64,000 bases of DNA from Saccharina japonica (GCA_008828725.1 MEHQ01000456.1:92756-156755), one strand, 5' to 3'; positions 1 to 11,439 are shown, counted from the stretch's first letter. Numbers and translations are program-made. Notes: generated by a model not told the origin, from the letters alone.

Positions 1-59
1 AGGGACATTTCGATGGTCACAAAATGTACAAATGCACCTAATAATCGTTACGAGAAGAC

Positions 60-281
60 CGGAGGTCGAGCGAAGACCCGAGGGCAGCGAAGGGTAGCCC
101 GACAAGGTTGGCCGAAATCAACACAACACCACCCAGGCCACGCCAAACAAGCTGAAACTTCGAGGGTGCCCGTAACGTGATGAGTAGAGAGGGTCTGTGC
201 GGTCGGGGGCGGGGTCAGACAAGGGATTTCGAGAATCAAATTTCCGAGGGGGTGAGCCTCTTGAGTGGGGAAAACCAAGTA

Positions 282-346
<65 letters not shown>

Positions 347-395
347 GGATTTGAATTCCCGAAACAGAGACTCAGTTTTGCAAACTGAGAATATA
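60..395 (+). repeat. Dispersed repeat R1, copy 1, carrying a (GACA)n tract
   Basis: This block matches, in reverse complement, the block at 28625-28940. The shared order is: an end rich in GAAGACC/AGGGTAGCCC, a stretch with GCGGTCGGGGGCGGGGTC, a GAGGCTCGCC-like box, the tetranucleotide tract, then a box with TTTTGCAAACTGAGA. The family is unidentified. Because the tract sits at the same internal place in both copies, it belongs to the element and did not arise separately at each site. Open frames here only translate the repeat (runs of Arg-Gln-Thr-Asp) and are not genes. Confidence 0.75.
283..347. repeat. (GACA)n microsatellite
   Basis: About sixteen near-perfect GACA units inside dispersed repeat R1. 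The copy at 28.7 kb has an interrupted CTGT version of the same tract. Confidence 0.97.
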
Positions 396-397
396 TA

Positions 398-945
398 TAT
401 ATGCTCCTTGGCACACTCCCGTCAGTGTGCCAAAGCGACAGCAGATTCCGTGGCCTCCTTCGATGTGGTCGTTAAAGTTTGAAAATGTGGTTCCAGTCTC
501 TTGAATATGCGGCTTCTTGAACTGTATTCAAGTATTTTATTTCTGTTGTAGAACGAGCACGAGGAATTTTTGTATATTTATTGTTTCTGCTGTAGAACGA
601 GCACGAGTTCGTTCTACGGCAGGATAACGAAATACTTGGTTACAGTACTATAATCCACAAATTCAAGCGCCTGGAACCACATTTTCAATTTTCAGCGACG
701 AGGTCCGCATCGAAGGAGGGCGCGGAAACTGCTGTCGCTTTGGCACACTCACGGGAGTGCACCAAGGCGCGTATATCTGCCTTGCCTAATATTTGATTAA
801 TAGGAAAGTTCGGAGCTAGAGCAGAACTACGGAATGTCCTTCGTACAGGGAATCGCAAATGGGCAGGCGTGGTTCCAGTGTCTCTGTGTCAAGATACTTT
901 GTTTTTTTTGTTTTTGTGGCCACTGCAACACAGGTGTGGTTATTT
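398..945. mobile_element. Foldback element FB1, copy 1 (left arm truncated)
   Basis: Two inverted arms flank a short AT-rich centre. The left arm (about 398-545) carries GGCACACTCCCGTCAGTGTG, GCGACAGCAGATTCCG and TGTGGTTCCAG. The right arm (about 610-945) carries their reverse complements in reverse order. The centre repeats GTAGAACGAGCACGAG. The right arm runs on through GAACTACGGAATGTCC to a GCCACTGCAACACAGGTG end. The left arm stops early where it meets repeat R1. A fuller copy lies at 21195-21925. No coding capacity is seen, so this is a non-autonomous element. Confidence 0.75.
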
Positions 946-1147
946 GGTTTATGTCTGTCTCTGTTTATCCTCTCCCCCCCCTTGTTTTGCGTTTGTATGG
1001 ATAAAACACTGGAGATTAGGCTGGAAGAAGATTGGAATAGCAGTTGGAAAGGGTACAACGACTGAGACCCCTCCTACCTATCTATATGAATCGCCACTAA
1101 AGATACGTGGTTACAAGTAACTAAAGCACGCGAATTAAAAGCACTAA

Positions 1148-2021
1148 TTAATTAAACCCATCCACGTGCTTTGAAATTATACCCCATAATAAACCGGAGA
1201 GCAATATGGCGTTGTTGAGTGTGTGGCGGCGCAGGCCGGCCGCAGCGGACGCGAGCGATGCGTCGATGGGTGCAAGCCGGGAAATGAAAACACGGTCGCC
1301 GGCGACGGCATCCGAGAGTCCAACGGTAAGCACCGACATAAGAGCCTGGCGCAAGAAGTCAAGCCGGTCAGCGACCATGAGCAGATGGTCGACCGCACCT
1401 TCCGCGCGAAGCCCATACGCTACCACGTCAAAGTCACTGATCGCGTGGAACTGAGTGGCCACTGTTCGTACTCGTGTGGCGTGTTGGCTTCAAGTCATTG
1501 TATTATTAGTCGTCCCACAGGGTAGGGGCAACGAGGAGTGCCCTCAGGAGTCCAGGTGCTTTCATACCCAGGCCCAAAAGACAAAAATGCGGTGTAACCT
1601 ACAAAAGGTTAATAGCCCGAACCGACACCAAACTGACTCGTAACTGTCATACTGAAGACTCCAAACCAACAGCCACTACCGCCGTGACCTTGACGGCCTC
1701 GCCCACAATTGACTGAACACCTGCTGCCGACTGGCCGATGTTCGGTGGCAGGCGCCCCCTGAGCACCCAACAATGTTTTCCATAAGCTGCTGGAGAAGGA
1801 CCTCGACGTGAGCGGTATTCGTCGCACCACCAGCAACCGCGTCCCGAAGGCCACCCATAAATACCACAGCACGTCATCCAACACGGATTTCATGTTAATT
1901 ACCTCGCGGTCGATGCGGGAGAACTCGGAGGCAACCTGGTTTTGCCAGTGCAGGATATCAGCAGGTGTTGCAGCTTCCCCCGCATCCGCCAGTAGAGGTG
2001 GCGAAACAGCAGCCGCAGCAA

Positions 2022-2062
<41 letters not shown>

Positions 2063-2260
2063 GGGGCCTATCGAGCTTCGGCCTCGGCTGTTGCCTGTCG
2101 AGCCTCGGCCTCAACTTGCACAGCATTCGCATCCTCAGCACGGCGTGCGTCCACCTGTCTGTGCTTGCACCACAGCTGCAGCAGCAGCATGCGCATTCTC
2201 TTCAGCTTAGGTTTGCGCAGCAGCCAAAGCCGCCTGAACATCTTGCGCAGCATCAAAACG
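1148..2260 (-). pseudogene. Degenerate Ala/Glu-rich coiled-coil ORF
   Basis: Read on the minus strand, this GC-rich block gives protein-like stretches split by stops and frame changes. An Ala/Gln/Glu-rich helical segment (with ARRAEDANAVQVEAEAR and ATAEAEAR) precedes an alanine run encoded by GCT units. Next come a stretch with ADILHWQNQVASEFSRID and, in other frames, DAVAGGATNTAHVEVLLQQL. A 104-residue helical frame (1148-1462) with DHLLMVADRLDFLRQALM follows. In-frame stops lie just before the alanine run and upstream of it. No family is recognised. It may be a retroelement ORF1 or a decayed host gene. An intact multi-exon gene is less likely, because the breaks do not fall at clear splice sites. 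Confidence 0.4.
2025..2060. repeat. (CAG)n trinucleotide run
   Basis: Twelve CAG units, preceded by imperfect CAG/CAA units from about 2009. On the minus strand they would code for Ala in the most protein-like frame of the pseudogene around them. Confidence 0.95.
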
Positions 2261-2788
2261 AATAACCTCAGCCTCCGGCTACTTGCTCCCGTCGGACGTA
2301 CTGGGAACTCAAAAGTATAGTATATATGACACCTTGGACCTGTAGCTCTGACTCTGCTGCACTGGGTATCACGTGCAGATCACAAAACTGCGAACTCGAC
2401 CAGGTGTATATCACGGGCTACGATTCATACATTCATACTACCATGTATTTCTGCATTCATCTGATTGGCCAAACTTCTTACGTGCGTACAAAACTCACAT
2501 TATCTAATTACTCCGAGACTTTTCTGCAATAACCTGTCCTCGCACACCTCTTCTTACAGAAGTATCAGCAAATCTATGGTAAATGGCACAATAAAAACGA
2601 AGATCTACGCATGATTTCATCACGATTGCCCCCTATATATACGAATACAAGATTTAAGATATAAGATAATGTATCAAAAACAAATAAGTAGGGAAACGTA
2701 AAATCCGTACTCGTAGTACGCACGATAAAAATTCATCATACAGATAGATATATAATGGCGACAGGTGGCTTACGCTATTATATTAATA
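2261..2788. other. No gene seen
   Basis: AT-rich DNA with many stops in all frames. A box around 2695-2750 (AAAATCCGTACTCGTAGTACG) weakly resembles the R2 short repeat found at 6.2 and 63.4 kb. Confidence 0.5.
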
Positions 2789-5738
2789 GTGTGTGTGTTC
2801 TTCACATTTAACTTTATTTCTACCCGTCGACATCCAGCACACCCAGTGTCCGTGCCGATTCTTCATCCTAAAACGGTACCAACTATGTGGTCACAAAACT
2901 ACGACACAGAGATCAGAGCAGACAATGCAATGCCATATACGACAGGTAAGACCTACCCTGCTAGCAATCCAGATGCATGAAAGCGAAAAACGAGAAAAAA
3001 AAAGAATAAAAAGCCAAACGGAAACATAATAAAAGCAAACATACTGAAGCAAATCAACAATCAAGCAACCAAACAAAAGCATGAACAAAAAAATAAAAGT
3101 GTCGTGCTTCTCCCAGATATGCGACATCCAACAAAAAGAAACCAAATGAAATGAAACGAGATGAAAAGGACCGAAACAATCAGCGCCAACAGAGCAAGAC
3201 TACAGACGACAGGAAAGGAAAGGCAGCCGGAGCACACCAAAAGCACCTTCCAGCCAGCCGAGGCAGGTTTGTGCTCGTAGTACAGGCAGATTCTACCAGC
3301 TAGTCGGTCTGGTACCTACTCTGTTTGCCGTCTCTTTCCTGCTTTCGTCCGCCGCGGTTTCTCTACGAACCCCCAAACCCTCCGTCTCTATTCCCTTGGG
3401 CGACACCCATATAACGGGTACGTGGTACTTCCTACTCAGTTCCGTTTCGTGCTCGTGCCACATACGAGAGTCCAGGAAAGAGAAGAAGAAATAACAAGAA
3501 AACAAAAATGAATACGTACGTAGCTAAGCAACCAAAGAAAGTCCTGGGGAAATACGTAGGGGCGGAGAGACAAAGGCAAAGGCGATCACGGCAAAATAAA
3601 TAAGTAAAACAAAATAAATGACTGATGCCAGGGGCTGTAGCATCGCTGTCGTGCCCCCCTTGAGAAGCTACAACAGGCAGTACACCAAGCAAAAAACAAA
3701 CAAACAAACAAATAACAAACAAACAATGGGAAAGAAAGACCACCAGAAATAACCAAGGAAAAAAACAAAAACAAACAAACAAACAAACAAACAAACAAAC
3801 AAAACAAAACAAAACAAAACAAAACCAAAACCAAAACCGAAACCAAAACCGAAACAAAAAAAACCCAGTTCGCCATCCACCAAGTCAGGTAGTACTTCTT
3901 CCTCATCACAGTTACAATAACGAGAGTAACAATGAAACCTTAAAAGACGAAACGAAACGAAAAAACACAAAAGGGGCGCGTTCGAAGCAGCTACAGAGGT
4001 GCGCGGCACGGGTAGTCTAGGCGGGACTTACTAGTCAGCCTGGTACCTTGCTATCTTTTCGGCTGTCTCCCTCCTGCTCTCATCAACCGCGGTTTCCTTA
4101 CGACTGTTGCCCCCCCCCCCTCTCATTCCCTTGTGCACCTCCCGCGACAGATGCGTGGCGCTGTCTACTCAGTTCCGCCTCGACCTTGTGCCACCGGACC
4201 ATGAACTGTTCAGCCGCTTCGAGGACCCCCCTGTACCACTTGCCCACTTTAGTTGCTGCAATGGTCCACACTGCGGTCTCTACTCCAAACACCAACTGGA
4301 CCTGTGCCGTGGACCCCTTGGTGGCTTGAAACACCTTGAGGCCTTCAGCAATGCATTTCTGCCAGGACTTGGGTTGTCCGCCCGGTCTGCGTCCCCCCCC
4401 ACCCGTCATGGTCCCGAACATCACTCGACTGGGTAGTCGCCCCTTGGGTTGCCGTGCCACGGCTTCCGCAAAGAACAGCCATCGTTTACGGATCGTCGTT
4501 TCGATGCTCTCGCATCGTGTCTGCTTGAGAGCCTTTGCGTACGAGAGGGTCCCTATAGTCGCCACGCTGCCGACGCTGGAAGCCAATGACACGCAGGATG
4601 ATTTGGTGGTGAATCGATCGGAGCCTGGCGAAGTGTTGTGCACTGAGGGTCCACGTCACACATCCGTACAGCAGGGTCTCAATCACTTCGGCTTTCAACA
4701 CGCGGACTTTCAGACTAAGTCGAGCCGTCTTCATGTCGTACAACTCTGGTCCGAACCGTTTGAAGCACGCGCCCACATGAGACGGATCCGTCGTCGATTT
4801 CGAGTGAGAGGTCAGCGTCTTCGTGGATAATGCCGCCGAGGTACAAGAACTGGCTCGTCTGTCTATACCTCTGACCAGCTGACTCCGATAACGAGCGGCG
4901 GAGAAGGGGGTGTCTGGTCCCGTGTTCGTAGGATCATCGTTTCCGTTTTCTTTTCTCAAACCGTGAGGCCTGCTGCTTCGAAGACAGTCACGATGACTGT
5001 CATCATTTTAGCGAGACCTTCCGCAGACTTTGAGACAATTCCTGCATCATCGGCGTACAGCATACCCCATACAGCCCTTCGCACGCATGCCAATGGTACC
5101 TCTTTTCCAACCACTACATCCTCCCTGAGGTGAACCAAATCCCTCATGATGTCTTCGTCTTCGCTGAAGCGTACGAGAACAACGTGTATCACAGCAGCGA
5201 AAAACACGTTGAACAGCAGTGGCGACAGCACGCAGCCTTGTCGTAGCCCCTGCGTGACATTAAACCAAGGGTTAGTGCTCACCATCATCTGTGCGTACGC
5301 AAGCGCGCATGCCGTCGTGGAACTGGCGGATGATTGTAAGCATCTTGGTTGGTATGCCAACGCGCGTAAGAACCGGCCACAGCAGCTCTCGGTCGACAGA
5401 GTCGTATGCTTTCTGCAACTCGAGGAAGCACATGTCCAAAGGGATTTTTCTGTCTCGTCCGAGTTCTTGTATTCGTCGTACTACGAACAGCATGTCGACT
5501 GTTGATCGTGTAGGACGAAGACCGCACTGTTCCTCAGGGAAGACGCCTCTGTCCTCGCAGTAGTTGCTGATACCGGATGCGACGATTTTCAGCAACACGT
5601 TTCCTGCATGGGCAACAAGCGAAATCCCTCTGTAGTTGTTGCAATCAGTTCGGTCCTTCTTTTTGCAATGTACCTTGATGATCGCGTCTTTCCACTGCTG
5701 GGGGACTTCACCCGTTATCCAAACATTGACAAGAATGT
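2789..5738 (-). mobile_element. Non-LTR retrotransposon (LINE family L-A), 5'-truncated copy B
   Basis: This is a minus-strand copy of the element seen complete at 44.6-49.3 kb. It runs from a (GT)n tract plus TTCTTCACATT (the 3' tail, 2789 onward), through about 1.2 kb of 3' UTR, into the coding part at 4031. It stops at 5738, where similarity to the full copy (around 46505) ends abruptly. That is the usual 5' truncation from incomplete reverse transcription. Its 3' UTR holds a (CAAA)n/(CAAAA)n run at about 3768-3835. No clear target-site duplication was found. Confidence 0.9.
4031..5738 (-). pseudogene. LINE reverse transcriptase and C-terminal region, broken
   Basis: The minus-strand frames carry reverse-transcriptase signatures: [52 protein letters not shown] and the YADD catalytic box within [11 protein letters not shown]. 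After these comes the C-terminal part with LYGCVTWTLSAQHFARLR and RPGGQPKSWQKC. The frame changes several times (near 5275, 4956 and 4640) and a stop follows VFEAAGLTV, so the copy is dead. The N-terminal endonuclease and the start of the polymerase are missing. The stop TAG lies at 4031-4033, matching the full copy. Confidence 0.9.
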
Positions 5739-6164
5739 ACTCGTGTAAAAGACTCGTAGTACGTAGTGCGTACTCAATTGAGTAGACGCAGGGGAGGATA
5801 ATTGGTTGGATAAAATTCGGGGTATTCGACGAAATGTGTCTGCTTTTTCATTACGTGTTGAATAATGCCCTGCACTTTGTCGGAAGGCATATACCATTAT
5901 GACGGTAGACTCACTCTATCACGTCAACTCGTGGGAACCTATATTATTACAGTATGCTTATTTCAGACTACTCAAGTGCAGTATAAGACACCTAATAAGA
6001 AACAGAAAATCTGGTCCAGGCTGGATTTCGTATTGGAGAGAGGGTGTTTTCTACACTAATTACAAGATAACGACTCCATAATTTCTTATTAGCCTAGTTC
6101 TTATTAGGTGTCCTGTACTGTGCTTAATTTATATTTAATTAATTTATTAATATACGAGTAAATA

Positions 6165-6480
6165 CACAACCTACATGAGGACATACAAAATCCGTAAGTA
6201 CGCGCGATCGAAGTATTACACTCAGGTAGTAAAGATGAGCTTCGACGAAATCTTCGAGCTCACAGCTGTTGTTTAAAAAAAAAATTAATTGATACTTTCC
6301 CGCACAATAGACACACGCTTCCTAAATTCTACAGTCTCAGATTGGGTCCCCCTCATACGGGATGTGCATCCTGCATGAGGACATATACAATCCGTAAGTA
6401 CGGCGCGATCGAAGTATTACACCCAGCTAGCAAATATGAGTTTCGACGAAATACTCGATCTCACAGCTGTGTTTTTTTCT
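6165..6480 (+). repeat. Short dispersed repeat R2, two direct copies
   Basis: Copies at about 6172-6290 and 6372-6480 share CATGAGGACATA, AATCCGTAAGTACG, CGCGATCGAAGTATTACAC, ATGAGCTTCGACGAAAT and CTCACAGCTGTT. Related copies lie at about 34540-34660 (+) and 63400-63500 (-). Identity unknown. The first copy ends in an A run, the second in a T-rich run. In two places R2 lies next to LINE 3'-end sequence. Confidence 0.75.
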
Positions 6481-6483
6481 ATT

Positions 6484-6785
6484 TGTTTTAATAAATAGAA
6501 ACTGCTTTGTTATGAACTAAGCAGAGCAGACATTCACTGCCATGTTCGTCGTACTGGGTACGACATGCACACACATACATATTATACATAGCATGTATGT
6601 CTTCAAAAAGGGAAAACTCGATACTGTCGAAGCTAAGGAACACACATCGAACCAAAACAAAACAATACAAATATATGCGCGAGCGTCATACCCCGCCGCA
6701 GAGGGCGTGATGTGGTAGACAAGACGGGAAACAAAACGAACAAACAAAGGAATGAATGGATACCACAACATACAAACAGAGTGAA
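6484..6785 (-). repeat. Diverged LINE 3'-UTR fragment (subfamily R3)
   Basis: Contains AAGCAGAGCAGACATTCACTGCCATG, a GTACTGGGTACGACA box and CATACCCCGCCGCAGAGGGCGTGATG-like sequence in the same order as at about 59700-59950 and 62700-62975. These boxes align loosely with the minus-strand 3' UTR of LINE family L-A (AAGCAGAGCAGACAATGCAA and CCCAGAGGAGATGCGACC boxes), so R3 is read as a diverged subfamily. Confidence 0.6.
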
Positions 6786-7474
6786 TATACTGTTGTATTG
6801 GTATGCACTATGAACGGGCATTGGCTCCTTTCGTTTTCGCATTAGTGGTATAACCGGCGGTCAGCTGTGGAGTACACAGTTCTGGAGGCAAGGTCCGTTA
6901 TTCCAATGTCCTTACGGCCTGCGTGGTTCCTATTTACTAACCCTAGCCCTCTGCCTGCTGTTACTCGTTTATTGCTAGTGAGCACATGTCGGAGCACCTG
7001 CTGTGGTTAATACAAGCATCAACTGAGCAGTCATCGGGACCCTGCATCTCTTTGCCATGCGTCTTCGCATACAGATTCATGTGGATACAGCGCGTTTAGG
7101 CAGCAACGGTTGAGGCCTTCAGTCTCCCTTTTAACTAGCGTGCTCTGTTTTACCTGTGTGCACGTCGGTTGTATTGTTTCTCGAAACCGTTTTCAAACTT
7201 GGACGGTCTGGAATATTGAAAATCTACGTGACCAATACAGCATCGACTTCATCAAGATGCCAGCGCTGGTGCCGTATGAAAAGTGCGCCGAACGACATGC
7301 GGCTAGCATGAATGAACCTGCCGTGGGACCTATATGCACATCATGCCGTCAGTCCGAAACACGGTTTGTCAAAACACGTGCCACCTCTATTGTAGCACTC
7401 GTCTGTCTGGTTCCGGAAAAGCCAAAACGTTGCGTCGTCCAACGCGCGAACAGTCCGGAGCAGGAGTCCATGTA

Positions 7475-7831
7475 TCACAGACCCAACCACGTCGCCGACA
7501 GCATAATCCGGCATCGGCCGGCATTTGTATCGTCCCCCTCGATGAGGGTGTCGAGCAACACGGATATCTGCTCTGATGGTGCTTGCGTGCGAGTAGGATT
7601 TTCACGAGGGGAAGCAGTATGCACGCGTGGTATACAGGCTGCACATGTTTCGATTTGTTGAGGCTCTTCACTTAAGGAGGTGTATGCTAAATTCGCAAGA
7701 CATCCTAATACTGACTCTGGCGTAGAAGCTACAATTTTTGCAACCTGATGAGAAGTCCCGTCGACTACTGTAGGGTAGATCGCCGTGTTATCCGTTAACA
7801 CACAAACATGTACTTGAACGGTCGAGAACAT
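7475..7831 (-). CDS. Hypothetical protein, 118 aa, unrecognised
   Basis: The open frame starts at an ATG at 7831 and has balanced composition, with segments such as TAIYPTVVDGTSHQVAKIVA and SEQISVLLDTLIEGDD and several Cys in the middle. No signal peptide, membrane segment or known motif is evident. A 183-residue frame on the opposite strand (7110-7661) overlaps it; that frame starts with a hydrophobic stretch that could be a weak signal peptide. At most one is real. The minus frame reads more like ordinary protein. It could also be an exon of a larger gene or a transposon remnant. Confidence 0.25.
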   Translation of the reverse strand: MFSTVQVHVCVLTDNTAIYPTVVDGTSHQVAKIVASTPESVLGCLANLAYTSLSEEPQQIETCAACIPRVHTASPRENPTRTQAPSEQISVLLDTLIEGDDTNAGRCRIMLSATWLGL

Positions 7832-7988
7832 CTTCGAGACACAAACCTACTGCGGTCGAGACATGGTAGAGCAGTACCGCTATCATCGCAGCTCCCCGCC
7901 CGAATATTAGCATGGGGGTCAGTCACTCCTGATGGCCCACGCGGCGTATAGTCGTTCGTCGGTGGGGGTAGGGCGATTAGATGGCGCT

Positions 7989-8126
7989 TTAATCGTTGGC
8001 GACCTTGAGGACGACGCGGTAGTCGCCGTTATGCATGGCCGCGTAAGCTTCGGGAGCCTTGTCGATGCCCTCGAACACGATCGTCTTCGGCTTGATGTTG
8101 TGTTGGTGAGCAAACTCAATCGTGTC
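7989..8126 (-). CDS. Last exon of a zinc-type alcohol dehydrogenase-like (MDR) protein
   Basis: Forty-five codons end at TAA (7989-7991). They match the extreme C-terminus of medium-chain zinc alcohol dehydrogenases: helix DTIEFAHQHNIKPKT, then the conserved region FEGIDKAPEAYAAMHNGDYR and a final VVLKV strand. In this family the segment closes the catalytic domain of an NAD(P)-dependent alcohol/aldehyde oxidoreductase. The frame is preceded by TTTCACAG, a good splice acceptor, which sets the exon start at 8126. Upstream minus-strand sequence to about 13 kb shows no Cys zinc-binding site and no GxGxxG nucleotide-binding motif that I could find. Either the other exons are distant across long introns or this is a gene fragment. 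Confidence 0.6.
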   Translation of the reverse strand, partial: DTIEFAHQHNIKPKTIVFEGIDKAPEAYAAMHNGDYRVVLKVAND

Positions 8127-8129
8127 CTG

Positions 8130-11100
8130 TGAAATCACGTATGTATCCGGTACGAAGGGCAATGGTGGCGAATTGCTTCGCGTCAGGACCAAAACTTGGT
8201 TGTACTGCTTTAATTGCCCTGAACCGATCGTGTGTGAACATTTCGATGGCCTAGGTCTGTAACGAAAAAAAGTGTGGGATATAACGATGCTGAACACACT
8301 TGCTACAAACCCGTGCCGCGATGAGCGTAGCACGATTAGGGTAAATTAGTTTATGGATGACTGGGTATCCTTAGCTTAAAACTTGTTTTTGCAAATTATT
8401 TCCAGTGTACACCGGACGGCACCTTATTTTTTGTTGTTGGAATCTTTCATTATTTGTGAGGCATATAGACCTCCTCAAGGGAACCACCTTCACAAACAAA
8501 TGGACGCACACCTTTACCTTGGCATGCCGTCTTAAGGTGTAAAGGTGCGCCATCCATTTTAATAGCCTCCTCGACTGAGGTGCCAGCTCTCTCGTACATC
8601 ATCCAAGAACCGATAGCGGAGGGGCTAACAGAGAGTGCTACGAGATTACCAATACCATGGCCTGCGTGTACAACAAAACCAGTTTCAAAACAAAAATGAC
8701 ATTCGAACCATTTGGGCTATACTGGACGGTGGTGGCGAGGAGGGAGGGGTGTTCTCATGCCAAGCATGGCCATCACCTGAGGGGCATCCCTATTGCCCAT
8801 AGTACACTGCCGGGCTAAGGAGCTCCGTCGTTCTGCGGCTGTTTGAGCCGAAGCTTTCTACATCTACCGTACGTATATATAGCACGCGCGTCGTTTTTGA
8901 ACGACGCTGGGTTTAAGTTTTACGCCGCGAAGCCCAGCCAGTCGGATATACCTTGGCCAGAAAGATGGAAACCCCTTATCGTGTGCGCGTCTTAATACAA
9001 GACCCCCCAGACGGCATGCTGCAGGAGGGAATCGTAGCACATACAGTTTCCTCCCAATTTTAGTTGTGAGGAGGTGAATGCTTCAAAGCCACAAACCTGA
9101 ACCATGCGAAGAACAGACGGTCAACGAGATGAGCAATTCCACAATGGTACTATATAGTCTAGATAGATAGTGATATGCCACATGTGGTATTCCAGCGGTG
9201 TTATAGGCACGGCAAGGATATCTCAGCTGACGATCGAGGCCAAGGTAGCGGCGAAACATTTGACAGGCTTGCAACGACAAAAGCAGCCCTACGTGTTTGC
9301 ACGAGCTGTGTCTAATTGCTGGGGCCCATCAGGTGAGGGATAGCTGGGTTGACGCCGTTCGTGTGTACCGATACTTGTTCGATGCATATATCTAGGCCAT
9401 GGCATCGTTCACCGAGAGTTACGTGTTTCACCGTTATCAAAAGGGGAACGCATGCAACGGAAGAGGAAGACCATTTTGTTTTACCTTCTGGACCCCTCTC
9501 GTTCTATTACCCCTTTACCTGCCGTAGTCATAAACACTGAGTTTGGAGGGGAATAGAAATGAGACCCGATTAAACTATACCATGGCCTCAGTGTACGACG
9601 AATAATGTTTCTACACGATAAAGACAGTCCTACCACGACTTTAGGTTAGTGGAACCCACCTGTACTATCCAGAAAACACTGCAGACCAAAACATGCCACC
9701 TTCTGTCGTAGCACGGGGAGCGGCTACGGTAAAGGTGCACCGGGTTTTTGCCTCAAAAGGGTGGTCGCATTTAGGAGCTATATACCCCCACCCAAAACTG
9801 ATCTTAAAATCAAAATGAAAGTGCTCCCCGATAAACAATCCCACGACTTCAGTGGGTAGGGAAAAGAAAAACGTACGATAGCAACACAATAATAATGAAA
9901 TTCCGTCGGTCTTGGGTCAGGGAGCCCCGTCAGTCAGTCAGAAAAAAAACAGCCGAAAAAGTGACACCTCTATCATAGCACGCGTCCACGCGTTAAGGTC
10001 AGGCCACGAACGGGGTGTAGCTCTCTTGAAGTCAGCAACCCTTTGACACTCTGAGTGTAAAATTTACAGCCGCTTAAAGACACTCGGTCTGTCGTCTGCT
10101 GCGTTTCGTCATGTGCAGTCCTCGTGGCTTTCATGCCCCTTACCGACTCGCGATGGTCACAGCCATTGGATGTGTCTTGTTACGCTTGCGCCAAACAGGA
10201 ATGCTTTTTTTTAGACACCGATATTGAATCATATATACAAGAGCCGCTGGCCCGAGGGGCCCCGAACGCGGTATATAGACAATGGTGCAATGCTACGGTC
10301 GAGGTGCCCAGTGTTTTGCTGGGGGTGATTTGCTCGAGAAGCGCTATATACCACGGCCAGAGACTGATTGTGAAGTAAATCAAAAGGGATACCCGATATA
10401 GAATAATGCCATGGTCTTGAGTGTATTGACGAAAATGCCTGCAACACAAGACTGATATTCCGGCGAGGTTTGGGTTAAGGAGTCGCCCTGTCAACGAAGC
10501 CACGCCATTCATATACCAAATCACGCAGAAGGGTAACTTTATCGTAGCTCGCGTCGTATGGGGTAAGACATTCGCCCCACGGTCGGGGTCGCACCACTCT
10601 TAGGGATAAAATGTTTCGCACCGCCTGGGGTCTTCACACGAGCGACTTTCCGTTAGTATTCGTGAATTTGGGACTACCAGTACATCGCTACGAATGGATG
10701 TTTCGGATCCGGTATTGAGCTCTTCGACCGTGACGAGCTCAGACAACAAACCATCATCCTTCCCGTGCCATTGCACTCGTCTGAGGGTTTCCGCCCGGCG
10801 AAGGATTTTAAACCAAACAGTGCTACCCGTGCCGTAGCACAACATCCCCCCCCCCCTCGAATGTTTCGTGCACGCCTAACCGCGCAGCGTGCAGCGCACG
10901 CATGCGATACCGTATGCGTGCGCCGAAAGGTTTGCAATACCGTCCTCGCTTTGGGCAACTCCCTACTCCGTTCAAACCACCGGAAGGTTTCTTTATACCT
11001 TCTTCGCCCCCTTACTCCGCTCCAAACGCGATGCGAGAATAAAAAAACGTTATTCCAATCCTAAAACATTAGTGATAAAGTAAAAAACAGATACTGGATA

Positions 11101-11190
11101 GTTCCTTTGTTCGAGGATCCCGGCTTTGCCCGGCTAGCCAAGAACAAATTAGAATCAATATTGTAACTTTGGTCGTAAAGCCCCTCCCTA
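8130..11190. other. No confident gene; degenerate repeat-like DNA
   Basis: Open frames here are short and unrecognised. Loosely similar blocks recur near 8650, 9578 and 10402 (ATACCATGG, TGTAYGACGAA, then an AC-rich stretch). A second shared block lies near 9745-9830 and 10310-10390 (GCTATATACC followed by CTGAT). The spacing of about 0.8-0.9 kb suggests an old tandem array, but similarity is too weak to set borders. Confidence 0.35.
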
Positions 11191-11191
11191 A

Positions 11192-11236
11192 CCCCCCCCC
11201 CCCCCCCCCCCCCCCGTCCCCCCCCCCCCCCCTCCC
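11192..11236. repeat. Poly-C tract
   Basis: A run of cytosines broken by a G and two Ts. A matching poly-G tract lies at 11603-11620. Such tracts are unstable and prone to sequencing error. Confidence 0.95.
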
Positions 11237-11439
11237 CACCTGGATGTCACGGCCTGTCCCGGTGAGAAACCCGACAATCCTTTTGCGCCCGATGATGAGC
11301 TGAAGCGGGATCAAAACGATCTTATCGTCGGATATCCCGAGAATGACAAGGGTACCCTCCCGCGATAGCCCTGGGCATAGACACGGCGGAGACAGCAAGA
11401 AACAAGCGAGGGATCGACGACGCGCCCAGACGCAGGGGA

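Noticed and set aside
283-347. CRISPR-like array
   Set aside because: Simple tetranucleotide repeat in a eukaryotic genome with no spacers; the minisatellite at 22.5 kb likewise has no unique spacers.
118-414. Open frames with long Ser/Val/Cys/Leu or Arg/Gln/Thr/Asp runs
   Set aside because: They are translations of the (GACA)n tract and repeat R1.
3432-4009. Minus-strand frames rich in Phe/Leu/Val that look like membrane proteins
   Set aside because: They are products of the CAAA/CAAAA runs within the LINE 3' UTR; the hydrophobicity comes from TTT/GTT codons.
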